A DNA stretch of 5,425 bases from Candidatus Aphodomonas merdavium (GTDB taxonomy: Bacteria > Bacillota > Clostridia > Christensenellales > Aristaeellaceae). Under the pieces are notes generated by a model. It was not told the DNA's origin and made no database searches. It saw only the letters and a list, made by a program, of their open reading frames with translations. Location of the stretch: the NCBI GenBank assembly GCA_018715585.1, contig DVLH01000137.1, forward strand, positions 1-5,425, read 5' to 3'. Of the stretch, positions 1 through 5,277 are shown one piece after another (position 1 is the first letter of the stretch; the number at the start of each line of letters is the position of its first letter). Made by a program: the position numbers and the translations under genes.

Positions 1-354
1 CTGCTGCGCGGCGTGCAGCGCAATGAGATCGAGCGCGGCCAGGTTCTGGCCAAGCCCGGCACCATTCATCCGCATACGCACTACAAGGGCCAGGTTTACG
101 TGCTGACCAAGGAAGAAGGCGGCCGTCACACCCCGTTCTTCAACGGCTATCGTCCGCAGTTCTACTTCCGCACCACCGACGTGACCGGCAACATCAAGCT
201 GCCCGACGGCGTGGAAATGGTCATGCCTGGCGACAACGTCGTCATGGAGTGCACGCTGATCACCCCCATCGCTATTGAAGAAGGCCTTCGTTTCGCTATC
301 CGTGAAGGCGGCCGCACCGTTGGTTCCGGCGTCGTCATCGAAGTGATCGAATAA
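1..354 (+). CDS. tuf: Elongation factor Tu (EF-Tu), 3' part
   Basis: EF-Tu is the GTPase that carries aminoacyl-tRNA to the ribosomal A site in the cytoplasm. The window opens inside the gene in frame 1 and holds the last 117 codons, about 30% of a normal protein of roughly 395-400 residues. The visible part covers the end of domain 2 and all of domain 3. It includes the family-typical stretches [57 protein letters not shown] and [20 protein letters not shown], and a normal C-terminus ending EVIE before TAA. The GTPase domain and the start lie outside the window. No frameshift or unusual substitution is visible. A strong terminator follows within 25 nt, so tuf is the last gene of its transcription unit. 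This is usual when tuf ends the str operon (rpsL-rpsG-fusA-tuf), though the upstream genes are not visible. Confidence 0.98.
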   Translation: MLRGVQRNEIERGQVLAKPGTIHPHTHYKGQVYVLTKEEGGRHTPFFNGYRPQFYFRTTDVTGNIKLPDGVEMVMPGDNVVMECTLITPIAIEEGLRFAIREGGRTVGSGVVIEVIE

Positions 355-376
355 TCCTTCCTATTGCAGGCAATCG

Positions 377-411
377 CGCCCGGACGGATCGCTCCGTTCG
401 GGCGTTTTTTT
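377..411 (+). terminator. Intrinsic terminator of tuf
   Basis: A 12-bp stem (CGCCCGGACGGA paired with TCCGTTCGGGCG, one G-U pair) closes a 4-nt loop TCGC and is followed at once by seven T. It lies 22 nt after the tuf stop codon. This is a textbook rho-independent terminator and separates tuf from everything downstream. Confidence 0.96.
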
Positions 412-704
412 GCGTTAAAAACCGGATAAGGCGCGCTATAGAAAAGGATGCGCGTTGGCCGCGCGTGTTGGCAAAGCCGCACGGGTGGGGATCTTTGAGC
501 ATGGACGGCGGGGGACGATAAAAATACCAGGGCTGCCGGATATTTACAGAATACGGCACAGCGGGAGGAGCAGCTGGCGCCTGCGGAAAACAACGCCAAG
601 TTTTGCACATGCTATATTGCTTTTGCTGGCCGGTCCTCCATTTTGCCCTTTCCCGGCGGCTGACGCCGGCTTGTGCGGCGGCAAGCAGCGTGCAGACGGT
701 GCGT
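412..704 (+). other. GC-rich intergenic stretch, no supported gene
   Basis: I see no convincing gene between the tuf terminator and the signals of the next gene. A 92-codon open frame (455-733, TTG start) has an AAAGGA-like site upstream. Its product is rich in Arg and Gly, matches no family I know, and runs into the promoter region of the next gene, so I do not call it. Small structures visible: an imperfect direct repeat GCGCGTTGGC / GCGTGTTGGC (450-459 and 462-471), a 6-bp hairpin CCGGCG / CGCCGG (653-669) without a T-run, and an extended -10-like TGCTATATT (610-618) with no good -35. None of these is strong enough to assign a function. Confidence 0.6.
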
Positions 705-732
705 ACCTGATGCTGCCTGGGCGCATAGGTTG
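705..732 (+). promoter_or_regulatory. Possible sigma-K-like (mother-cell) promoter
   Basis: AC at 705-706, a 17-nt spacer, then CATAGGTTG at 724-732. This resembles the Bacillus sigma-K pattern AC-N16/17-CATANNNTA with the last base changed from A to G. Transcription would start near 740, leaving about 30 nt before the start codon of the Cys-rich gene. The pattern carries little information and could be chance. No good sigma-A promoter is seen close to this gene. Confidence 0.25.
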
Positions 733-758
733 ATACGGGTGGCATGCGCCGCCCGTTT

Positions 759-764
759 GGAGGA
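759..764 (+). promoter_or_regulatory. Ribosome binding site that sets the start at 771
   Basis: GGAGGA lies 6 nt before ATG at 771. Upstream in-frame ATGs at 744 and 765 are either before the site or too close to it, and the ATG at 777 is further away. The start at 771 is therefore preferred. Confidence 0.8.
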
Positions 765-770
765 ATGATC

Positions 771-1346
771 ATGAATATGAATAGAAACCGCCGCAGGAGG
801 CCGCCGCAGCCGCCTGCATGCGATTGCCAGCCCCGCTGGCTTTTACCGCGCGTGCTGGGCGCGGCCAGGGAGAGATTCCGGTGTATGGACGCGTGCTTGC
901 GGGTGGAAGGAATTCCGCGCTGCGCCTGTGGGCCTTTTGCGATTGAATCCGTTGAGGCGGCGTGCGAGGAAGCGCGCGTCATAGGCGGACCGCCTTGCGG
1001 CTGTGGGCCGTCGGCGGCGTGTGTGGATGTGGTTATCCCGCTGAATGTGTCCGTCTGTGACGGCTGCGGCCGGCGCTATTGCGGCACGTCGGAGCTGTGC
1101 GTGCGCGTGCGTGCGCCGGTGTGTGCGTGCGCTCCCGGCGGCAGCTTGATGGCGCTGGCCGGCGTGCGGCTGGTAGGCGCCTGCTGTTCGGCGTGCGAAC
1201 CCGTCTTTGACGTGCGGCTGGAAGTTTGGGTGGACGTCTACATGGTACGCTTGGAGCCGTGCGGCCGCCGTGCGCCGGAATGCCCGCCGCCATGCCCGCC
1301 GCCGTGTCCTCCGCCGTTGCCGCTTTATCCGCAACCGCGCTGCTAA
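771..1346 (+). CDS. Cysteine-rich protein of unknown function (191 aa)
   Basis: I do not recognise a named family. The protein begins with a basic, proline-containing stretch (residues 4-15), then carries 24 cysteines in 191 residues (about 12.6%). Several are in close pairs: CDC 17-19, CAC 51-53, CGC 76-78, CDGC 96-99, CAC 118-120 and CCSAC 138-142. Residues 84-162 alternate hydrophobic and polar residues (VDVVIPLNVSV, ELCVRVRAPV, SLMALAGVRLV, FDVRLEVWVDVYMVRL), which suggests a beta-sheet domain. The C-terminus has the repeat CPPPCPPPCPPP (171-182) and ends in Cys. There is no signal peptide or membrane segment, so secretion by Sec is unlikely. Such proteins are often structural and disulfide cross-linked (spore coat or crust) or metal-binding. 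A coat role fits the weak sigma-K-like promoter upstream but is inference only. It stands between a terminator and a promoter, so it looks monocistronic. Confidence 0.82.
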   Translation: MNMNRNRRRRPPQPPACDCQPRWLLPRVLGAARERFRCMDACLRVEGIPRCACGPFAIESVEAACEEARVIGGPPCGCGPSAACVDVVIPLNVSVCDGCGRRYCGTSELCVRVRAPVCACAPGGSLMALAGVRLVGACCSACEPVFDVRLEVWVDVYMVRLEPCGRRAPECPPPCPPPCPPPLPLYPQPRC

Positions 1347-1398
1347 AGCCGCCTGCGGTGCGGGAAGGCGTATGCCTTCCCGCGGCCGCAGCGCGGCT
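1347..1398 (+). terminator. Long hairpin after the Cys-rich gene, no T-run
   Basis: Starting right after the stop codon, an interrupted stem forms: AGCCGC (1347-1352) with GCGGCT (1393-1398), CTGCGG (1353-1358) with CCGCAG (1386-1391), and GCGGGAAGGC (1360-1369) with GCCTTCCCGC (1374-1383). The loop is GTAT. No T-run follows, so it may stabilise the mRNA 3' end or work with the weak terminator-like hairpin just downstream instead of terminating alone. Confidence 0.4.
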
Positions 1399-1414
1399 GC
1401 AAACCACATAAGGG

Positions 1415-1433
1415 GCGCTGAAAACAGCGTTTT
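1415..1433 (+). terminator. Weak terminator-like hairpin before the operon promoter
   Basis: CGCTG (1416-1420) pairs with CAGCG (1425-1429) around AAAA and is followed by TTTT (1430-1433). The stem is short. An alternative pairing of GAAAAC with GTTTTC overlaps it. It could finish the Cys-rich transcript together with the larger hairpin upstream. Confidence 0.35.
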
Positions 1434-1438
1434 CCGCC

Positions 1439-1467
1439 TTGTTTGCAAAAAAAGGTTGGTGTATAAT
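1439..1467 (+). promoter_or_regulatory. Sigma-A-like promoter of the xpaC-telA operon
   Basis: A perfect -10 box TATAAT (1462-1467) lies 17 nt after a partial -35 box TTGTTT (1439-1444, 3 of 6 consensus bases). The spacer contains an A7 run. Transcription would start near 1474, just before the ribosome site at 1479. The leader is thus only about 20 nt, with little room for leader-based control. Confidence 0.75.
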
Positions 1468-1478
1468 ATCCTGCGTGG

Positions 1479-1486
1479 AAGGAGGA
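1479..1486 (+). promoter_or_regulatory. Strong ribosome binding site for a TTG start
   Basis: AAGGAGGA lies 6 nt before TTG at 1493. The frame stays open upstream to another TTG at 1439, but that codon overlaps the -35 box and has no ribosome site. The GTG at 1488 is out of frame. The start is therefore set at 1493. Confidence 0.88.
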
Positions 1487-1492
1487 CGTGCT

Positions 1493-2194
1493 TTGAAAAA
1501 GAAAAACTCACAAGGCAAGGCAGCAGGGGACGGAACGCAGCTGCGCGCCTCCGGAATGCCCTATGCCCTGGCAGGCGTCGTCTTTCTGCTGTTTACGATG
1601 TCAAGGCGGGTGGCATCATTTTGGAGCTACTTATGGCCGGCCCTGTTGGCATTGTTGGCGTTTCAGATTGGCAAAAGGATATTTCGCGGCGTGCCCGTCG
1701 AGGTGAAGGAAACACCGCCGAGCACGGGGGATGCGCAGTGCGACCAGCTGTTGCAGGAAGCGCGCAAGGAGCTCGCTGCCATTCGCAAGACGGACGAGGG
1801 AATCGCCGACGAAGCTGTGTCGCAGTGCATCCGAGAAATTGACCAGACGTGCGGGCAGATTTTGCAAAAGCTTGAGGAACAGCCGGAATTGTATGACCGG
1901 CTGCGCACGTTTTTGCGCTACTACCTGCCCACCACGCGCAAGATCCTTAACAACCGCGCTATGATTGAACAGCGCGGCGATATGGATGAGAAGAACGCAA
2001 AAGCTATCTGCGAGCGCACGGACAGGCTGTTGCCGCAGATCAACAGCGCGTTTCAAAAACAGTTGACGGCGTTGGAGGAGCACAATTATCTCGACGTAGC
2101 CGTAGAAATGGACGTGCTGGAGGGCATGATGAAAGGGGACGGCTTTTCCATGGACGAAACGCCGGCACAGGGAAAGACGCCCGACAACGATTGA
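1493..2194 (+). CDS. xpaC: XpaC-family membrane protein (5-bromo-4-chloroindolyl phosphate hydrolysis family)
   Basis: The protein has 233 residues from a TTG start. A short basic N-terminus (KKK at 2-4) is followed by two hydrophobic segments, about residues 22-36 and 43-60, and then a helical cytoplasmic domain. The C-terminal half carries the marks of the XpaC family (Pfam 5-bromo-4-chloroindolyl phosphate hydrolysis protein): LRTFLRYYLPTTRKILNN (137-154) and LDVAVEMDVLEGMMKGDG (200-217). The family is named from hydrolysis of X-phosphate in Bacillus; no catalytic phosphatase motif is visible, and a true enzymatic role is doubtful. In Firmicutes, xpaC is commonly next to a telA homologue (xpaC-yaaN in B. 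subtilis), as here, with a 19-nt gap. It may anchor TelA at the membrane; that is inference. The C-terminal tail after 218 is short, polar and likely disordered. Confidence 0.9.
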   Translation: MKKKNSQGKAAGDGTQLRASGMPYALAGVVFLLFTMSRRVASFWSYLWPALLALLAFQIGKRIFRGVPVEVKETPPSTGDAQCDQLLQEARKELAAIRKTDEGIADEAVSQCIREIDQTCGQILQKLEEQPELYDRLRTFLRYYLPTTRKILNNRAMIEQRGDMDEKNAKAICERTDRLLPQINSAFQKQLTALEEHNYLDVAVEMDVLEGMMKGDGFSMDETPAQGKTPDND

Positions 2195-2213
2195 CGGATA
2201 GGGAGGAATCACG

Positions 2214-3335
2214 ATGCAAGAGGCGACGGAATCCGCGAAACTGGAAACTACGGCAAACGTGAAAGCGCCGGAAGATATTACGCTTTCCCAGCTTTCATCG
2301 AAGGACCAGGAGGCAGTGCGTCAATACGCCGGGCAGATCGATGTCACCAACGCGTCGGAGGTGCTGCAATATGGCGCCGCGGCACAGCAGAAGCTGACCG
2401 TGTTTGCCGATGCGGCGCTGGCCAATGCCCGCACAAAGGATACGGGCGAGATGGGCGATACGCTCGCCGATCTCGTGACCCAGCTGCAAGGCTTTCAGCC
2501 GGGCGAGGAAAAAAAGGGGCTCTTTAGCTTTTTCCGCCGGGGGGCGAGTCAGATTGCCAACCTGAAGGCGCGCTATGATAAGGTCACCGTTTCCGTGGAT
2601 GAGGTGGCCAACCGGCTGGAGGATTATCGCATCGGCCTGCTGAAGGATATCGCCATGCTCGAGAGGCTCTACGACGAAAACGTGGAGTATTACCGGCAGC
2701 TGTGCTTTTATATCCTGGCCGGCAAGGAGAAAATCGAAACGCTGCGCAGCGGCGAGCTGCAGCAGGCAAGAAAGAAAGCCGAAGAAACGGGCGATCCCGC
2801 TGACGCGCAGGCCGCCAACGATCTTGCCGCCGCCATCGACCGGTTTGAAAAAAAGATTTTTGACCTGGAGCTGACGCGGCAGATCAGCATCCAAATGGCC
2901 CCGCAAATTCGTTTGCTGGAGAATAACAACGCCTTGCTGGCGGATAAAATCCACTCCGCGCTTGTGAATACGCTGCCGCTGTGGAAGAGCCAGATGGTGC
3001 TGGCGCTGGGGCTGGAAAACTCGCGCAACGCGCAGCGCGCTTCGCAGGCTGTCAATGATGCTACCAACCAGATGCTTTTGAAAAATGCGCAGCAGCTGAA
3101 GGAAGGGACCGTTGCCACCGCGCGCGAGGTGGAGCGCGGCATTGTGGACATTGAAACGCTTACGGCGACGAACAAAGCGCTCATTGACACGCTCACCGAG
3201 GTGGAGTCCATCCAGGGAGAGGGACGCCGCAAGCGCGCCGAGGCGGAGACAAAGCTGCGCGAGATGGAGGACGAACTGAAGACAAAGCTGCTGGCGATGC
3301 GCGATGGATCCACGCCGCCGCCTCCCGCCGTCTGA
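2214..3335 (+). CDS. telA: TelA-family protein (toxic anion resistance)
   Basis: The protein has 373 residues, normal for the TelA family, and is almost wholly helical with no signal peptide or membrane segment, so it is cytoplasmic. A polar N-terminus (1-25) precedes the domain. Family features are LFSFFRRG near 103, the helix YDKVTVSVDEVANRLEDYRI (121-140) leading to YYRQLCFYILAG (159-170), LPLWKSQMVLALGL (254-267), NQMLLKNAQQL (285-295), REVERGIVDIETL (304-316) and a charged coiled coil with IQGEGRRKRAEAE (333-345). It ends in a PPPPA tail. TelA was first linked to tellurite resistance on plasmid RK2. In Listeria a chromosomal homologue aids survival with nisin and other envelope-active antibiotics. 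The biochemical activity is unknown. GGGAGG lies 7 nt before ATG. It is co-transcribed with xpaC and lies 22 nt before the lemA-like gene. Confidence 0.95.
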   Translation: MQEATESAKLETTANVKAPEDITLSQLSSKDQEAVRQYAGQIDVTNASEVLQYGAAAQQKLTVFADAALANARTKDTGEMGDTLADLVTQLQGFQPGEEKKGLFSFFRRGASQIANLKARYDKVTVSVDEVANRLEDYRIGLLKDIAMLERLYDENVEYYRQLCFYILAGKEKIETLRSGELQQARKKAEETGDPADAQAANDLAAAIDRFEKKIFDLELTRQISIQMAPQIRLLENNNALLADKIHSALVNTLPLWKSQMVLALGLENSRNAQRASQAVNDATNQMLLKNAQQLKEGTVATAREVERGIVDIETLTATNKALIDTLTEVESIQGEGRRKRAEAETKLREMEDELKTKLLAMRDGSTPPPPAV

Positions 3336-3357
3336 GGCGCAATAGAAGGGAGTATAC

Positions 3358-3876
3358 ATGAAAGAAAAGCTCAACAGGCTGCCAAAGGCGGTAGGAATTG
3401 CCGTGCTTGCCGTATGCGTGCTGCTGGGCGTGTATTGTGGGAACCGCAATGCGCTGCGGGCAGCCGTTGCAGAGGCGGAGCTGAACTTGCCTGCCGTCGA
3501 GCAAATCCTGGCAGAGCGTGCGGGAAAGGCCAGCAATCTCATCACGCTGGGCGAGCGCTATCTGCCCCAGAGCGATGCTGTACAGCAGCTGCAAAAGGCG
3601 CGCGACGAGGTGCTGGAGGCAGACGGCGTGCAGGCGATGTATGAGGCCAATTTGCGCCTTTCCTCCCTTTCGGAGGCGGTGTATATTGCACTGCAGGCGG
3701 AGGTGGACGGAACGGATGCACGGCTGCTGCTTTCGGCGATGGATGAACTGCGCAGCTCGCAGTTGCAGCTGGAGCGCGCGGCACAGGCCTATAACGACGC
3801 GATAGCGGAGGCAAGGCAGGTTTATAACCGGCTTCCCGCACGCCTGCTGCTGCAAAAACCGGAGGGCTTTCAATGA
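3358..3876 (+). CDS. Divergent LemA-like membrane protein
   Basis: The product has 172 residues. One N-terminal hydrophobic segment (about 11-27) follows a basic start (KEKLNRLPK), giving a type II or signal-anchor topology with the rest outside the cell. The remainder is a helical bundle. Two places fit the LemA pattern: NLITLGERYLP (60-70), like the family's NLVETVK helix, and AYNDAIAEARQVYNRLPARLL (144-164), which matches the C-terminal YN..V..YN....FP signature with a degenerate second half. The protein is a little short and weakly conserved for LemA. Its assignment also rests on the next gene, a TPM-domain protein, since lemA and TPM genes are often paired. GAAGGGAG lies before ATG 3358. 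The stop overlaps the next start in ATGA, so the two are probably translationally coupled. Function of LemA proteins is unknown beyond envelope location. Confidence 0.78.
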   Translation: MKEKLNRLPKAVGIAVLAVCVLLGVYCGNRNALRAAVAEAELNLPAVEQILAERAGKASNLITLGERYLPQSDAVQQLQKARDEVLEADGVQAMYEANLRLSSLSEAVYIALQAEVDGTDARLLLSAMDELRSSQLQLERAAQAYNDAIAEARQVYNRLPARLLLQKPEGFQ

Positions 3877-4826
3877 AAAAATGCGCGTTGCTGTTGGCGC
3901 TGTTGCTGTGTTTAACGCTGCCTTTAACGGCGGGCGCCCTTATTCCCGAAGCACCGATGGAGGATATCTACGTTAACGATTATGCAAACGTGATTTCCAG
4001 TGCGGACCGGGATGCGATGCTGGCGCTGGGCGCCAAGCTGGACGAAGCGACGACGGCGCAGGTCGTTGTGGTAGCGGTTGAATTTTTTGACGGCATTGAA
4101 GCCGAAGAATATGGCTATCAGCTCTTTAATAGCTGGGGAATCGGCGACATGGAAGAGGGCAACGGCGTGTTGCTGTTGCTGTCCGTAGGCGAGCGGGAGT
4201 ATTGGATCACGCTGGGGGAAGGCATTGAAAAGCGGCTGACAGTGTCCGGTGCCCTGAATATTGTGGACGACCTGGCATTGGATTTCTTTGCACAGGGGGA
4301 ATATTCCGCCGGGTTGCGTGCGGCCTATGAAGGGCTGTGCGAGCGTGTGGCGGAAATTTATGGCTTATCGCTTGACGATGTGCAGGCTATTTCCTCCGGA
4401 GAAGAGGAACAGATGGTGCAACAGCGGGCCGTTATGGAGCCCGTGCCGTCTGCGGGTAGATCAGAAGGAGGCTTTGGCATATTGAGTGTTATTGGAATCC
4501 TCATAATTATTGTGGTCATTCTGGCCATTGTGGGACGGCTGTTTGGCGGAGCTGCAGGTTGTCTGTTCGGTTGGATGCCCTTTTTCGGCGGCCCCTGGTT
4601 CCACCGTGGTCCGCGTCCCCCGCGCCCACCGATGCGCGGCCCGCGTCCCCCACGCCCACCCCGGCCGCCGATGGGCGGCGGCCCTAGGCCTCCTCGCCCG
4701 CCTCGGAGCGGCGGCTTTGGCGGCGGCAGGTCGCGCGGTGGCGGTTTTGGCGGCGGCTTTGGCGGCAGAGGCGGCGGCTTTGGCGGCGGCAGAACGCGAG
4801 GCGGTGGCGGTGGAAGAAAGTTTTAA
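3873..4826 (+). CDS. TPM-domain protein with membrane anchor and Pro/Arg-Gly-rich tail (YgcG-like)
   Basis: The product has 317 residues. A signal peptide (1-22, MKKCALLLALLLCLTLPLTA, likely cut after AGA) is followed by a TPM domain at about 30-165, with family motifs YVNDYANVIS (33-42), FNSWGIGD (85-92), NGVLLLLSVGEREYWITLG (97-115) and VDDLALDFFAQGEYSAGL (131-148). An acidic linker leads to one membrane segment (about 201-221), so the TPM domain lies outside the membrane. The tail has a short hydrophobic part (228-243), a Pro/Arg tract (246-278) and a Gly/Arg/Phe tract (280-315). Many YgcG-type proteins end in Gly-rich tails; the Pro/Arg tract is unusual. TPM domains have been described as phosphatases in plants and as envelope proteins in bacteria; the reaction here is unknown. 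GGAGGG inside the upstream gene lies 6 nt before the start. It is the last gene of the operon. Confidence 0.92.
   Translation: MKKCALLLALLLCLTLPLTAGALIPEAPMEDIYVNDYANVISSADRDAMLALGAKLDEATTAQVVVVAVEFFDGIEAEEYGYQLFNSWGIGDMEEGNGVLLLLSVGEREYWITLGEGIEKRLTVSGALNIVDDLALDFFAQGEYSAGLRAAYEGLCERVAEIYGLSLDDVQAISSGEEEQMVQQRAVMEPVPSAGRSEGGFGILSVIGILIIIVVILAIVGRLFGGAAGCLFGWMPFFGGPWFHRGPRPPRPPMRGPRPPRPPRPPMGGGPRPPRPPRSGGFGGGRSRGGGFGGGFGGRGGGFGGGRTRGGGGGRKF
4608..4817 (+). repeat. In-frame low-complexity repeats coding PRPP and FGGG units
   Basis: Two tracts sit side by side in the 3' end of the TPM gene. The first (4608-4706) codes five RPPRPP-type units separated by GPRPP, MRG and MGGG. The second (4710-4817) codes repeated GGGFGGG and GGGR units from GGCGG-rich DNA. 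They are simple enough for slippage or recombination, so tail length may vary between strains. Confidence 0.85.
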
Positions 4827-4834
4827 TGGAGAAA

Positions 4835-4894
4835 GCGCGTAGAAAGACGCGCGAGGCGGCCGGGCAAAATCAATGCTTGGCCGCCTCTATTTTT
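4835..4894 (+). terminator. Intrinsic terminator of the xpaC-telA operon
   Basis: A 13-bp stem (4853-4865 with 4875-4887, two G-U pairs) closes a 9-nt loop and is followed by TATTTTT (4888-4894). A smaller hairpin, GCGCGT / ACGCGC with loop AGAAAG (4835-4852), stands just before it. The main stem starts 27 nt after the TPM stop codon and ends the four-gene transcript before the tRNA promoter. Confidence 0.92.
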
Positions 4895-4971
4895 CGCAGA
4901 ATCACACGTCCTTTGCCGCAGTAAAAGGCGCAAAGCCGAATGATTTTTGCAGAAATATCCAAACGTCCCTC

Positions 4972-5000
4972 TTGACAAACAGGGGGATATCGAGTAATAT
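4972..5000 (+). promoter_or_regulatory. Strong sigma-A-like promoter of the tRNA operon
   Basis: A perfect -35 box TTGACA (4972-4977), a 17-nt spacer and a -10 box TAATAT (4995-5000, 4 of 6). Transcription would start near 5007, about 34 nt before tRNA-Val. The stretch 4895-4971 between the operon terminator and this promoter holds only a minor hairpin (CTTTGC / GCAAAG, 4911-4935). Confidence 0.88.
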
Positions 5001-5040
5001 ATCTATTGTTGTCGCGCAGCGCTCGCCTGGCGCCCTGTTT

Positions 5041-5113
5041 GGGAGCATAGCTCAGTTGGGAGAGCATCTGCCTTACAAGCAGAGGGTCACAGGTTCGAGC
5101 CCTGTTGTTCCCA
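5041..5113 (+). tRNA. tRNA-Val (anticodon UAC)
   Basis: The full cloverleaf is visible in 73 nt: acceptor GGGAGCA / TGTTCCC (one G-U pair), D arm GCTC / GAGC, anticodon stem TCTGC / GCAGA with loop CTTACAA (anticodon TAC), and T arm ACAGG / CCTGT with loop TTCGAGC. The discriminator base is A. CCA is not encoded; TTC follows. It is the first gene of the cluster. Confidence 0.97.
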
Positions 5114-5117
5114 TTCT

Positions 5118-5194
5118 GGCCCGGTAGTTCAGTTGGTTAGAATGCCAGCCTGTCACGCTGGAGGTCGAGGGTTCGAGCCCCTTCCGGGTCGCCA
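5118..5194 (+). tRNA. tRNA-Asp (anticodon GUC), CCA encoded
   Basis: Acceptor GGCCCGG / CCGGGTC (one G-U pair), D arm GTTC / GAAT, anticodon stem CCAGC / GCTGG with loop CTGTCAC (anticodon GTC), and T arm GAGGG / CCCTT with loop TTCGAGC. The discriminator is G, as expected for tRNA-Asp. CCA is encoded at 5192-5194, the only one of the four with it. It lies 4 nt after tRNA-Val. Confidence 0.97.
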
Positions 5195-5198
5195 TTAT

Positions 5199-5271
5199 GC
5201 CTTGGTAGCTCAGTCGGTAGAGCATGTGACTGAAAATCACAGTGTCGGTGGTTCGATTCCGCCCCAAGGCA
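5199..5271 (+). tRNA. tRNA-Phe (anticodon GAA)
   Basis: Acceptor GCCTTGG / CCAAGGC is fully paired. D arm GCTC / GAGC, anticodon stem TGTGA / TCACA with loop CTGAAAA (anticodon GAA), and T arm GGTGG / CCGCC with loop TTCGATT. The discriminator is A, followed by CCG, so CCA is not encoded. It lies 4 nt after the CCA of tRNA-Asp. Confidence 0.97.
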
Positions 5272-5277
5272 CCGTTT

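Noticed and set aside
455..733. Open frame of 92 codons with a TTG start and an AAAGGA-like site upstream
   Set aside because: The product is low-information and Arg/Gly-rich, fits no family, and overlaps the signals of the next gene. Long open frames on either strand are common by chance in such GC-rich DNA.
1439..1492. Upstream extension of the XpaC protein to a TTG at 1439
   Set aside because: That codon overlaps the -35 box and has no ribosome site, while AAGGAGGA is placed correctly for TTG 1493. The extra residues are also unlike the family.
843..1511. Minus-strand open frame of 222 codons opposite the Cys-rich gene
   Set aside because: Arg/Ala/His-rich composition typical of an antisense shadow; no ribosome site, and it runs through the hairpins and promoter on the other strand.
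2295..3545. Minus-strand open frame of 416 codons opposite telA
   Set aside because: It is the antisense shadow of a clearly recognised TelA gene, has a shadow-like Leu/Arg/Gln/His composition, and spans the telA-lemA junction.
4608..4817. Repeats considered as a CRISPR array or transposon end
   Set aside because: The units are short, in frame and without spacers; they encode low-complexity protein. No mobile element, integrase or CRISPR signal is seen in the window.
4510..4842. Second open frame overlapping the end of the TPM gene
   Set aside because: It is the out-of-frame reading of the Pro/Arg and Gly repeat DNA, with Ala-rich low-complexity product and no ribosome site.
4873..5127. Open frame running across the operon terminator, the tRNA promoter and tRNA-Val
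   Set aside because: It covers a terminator stem, a promoter and a tRNA, and contains the tRNA-derived peptide SIAQLGEHLPYKQRVTGSSP, a familiar artefact.
5073..5267. Minus-strand open frame of 64 codons with a product resembling annotated database proteins (GLEPSTSSVT-like)
   Set aside because: It is the antisense translation of the tRNA genes, a well-known false-positive peptide type in databases.
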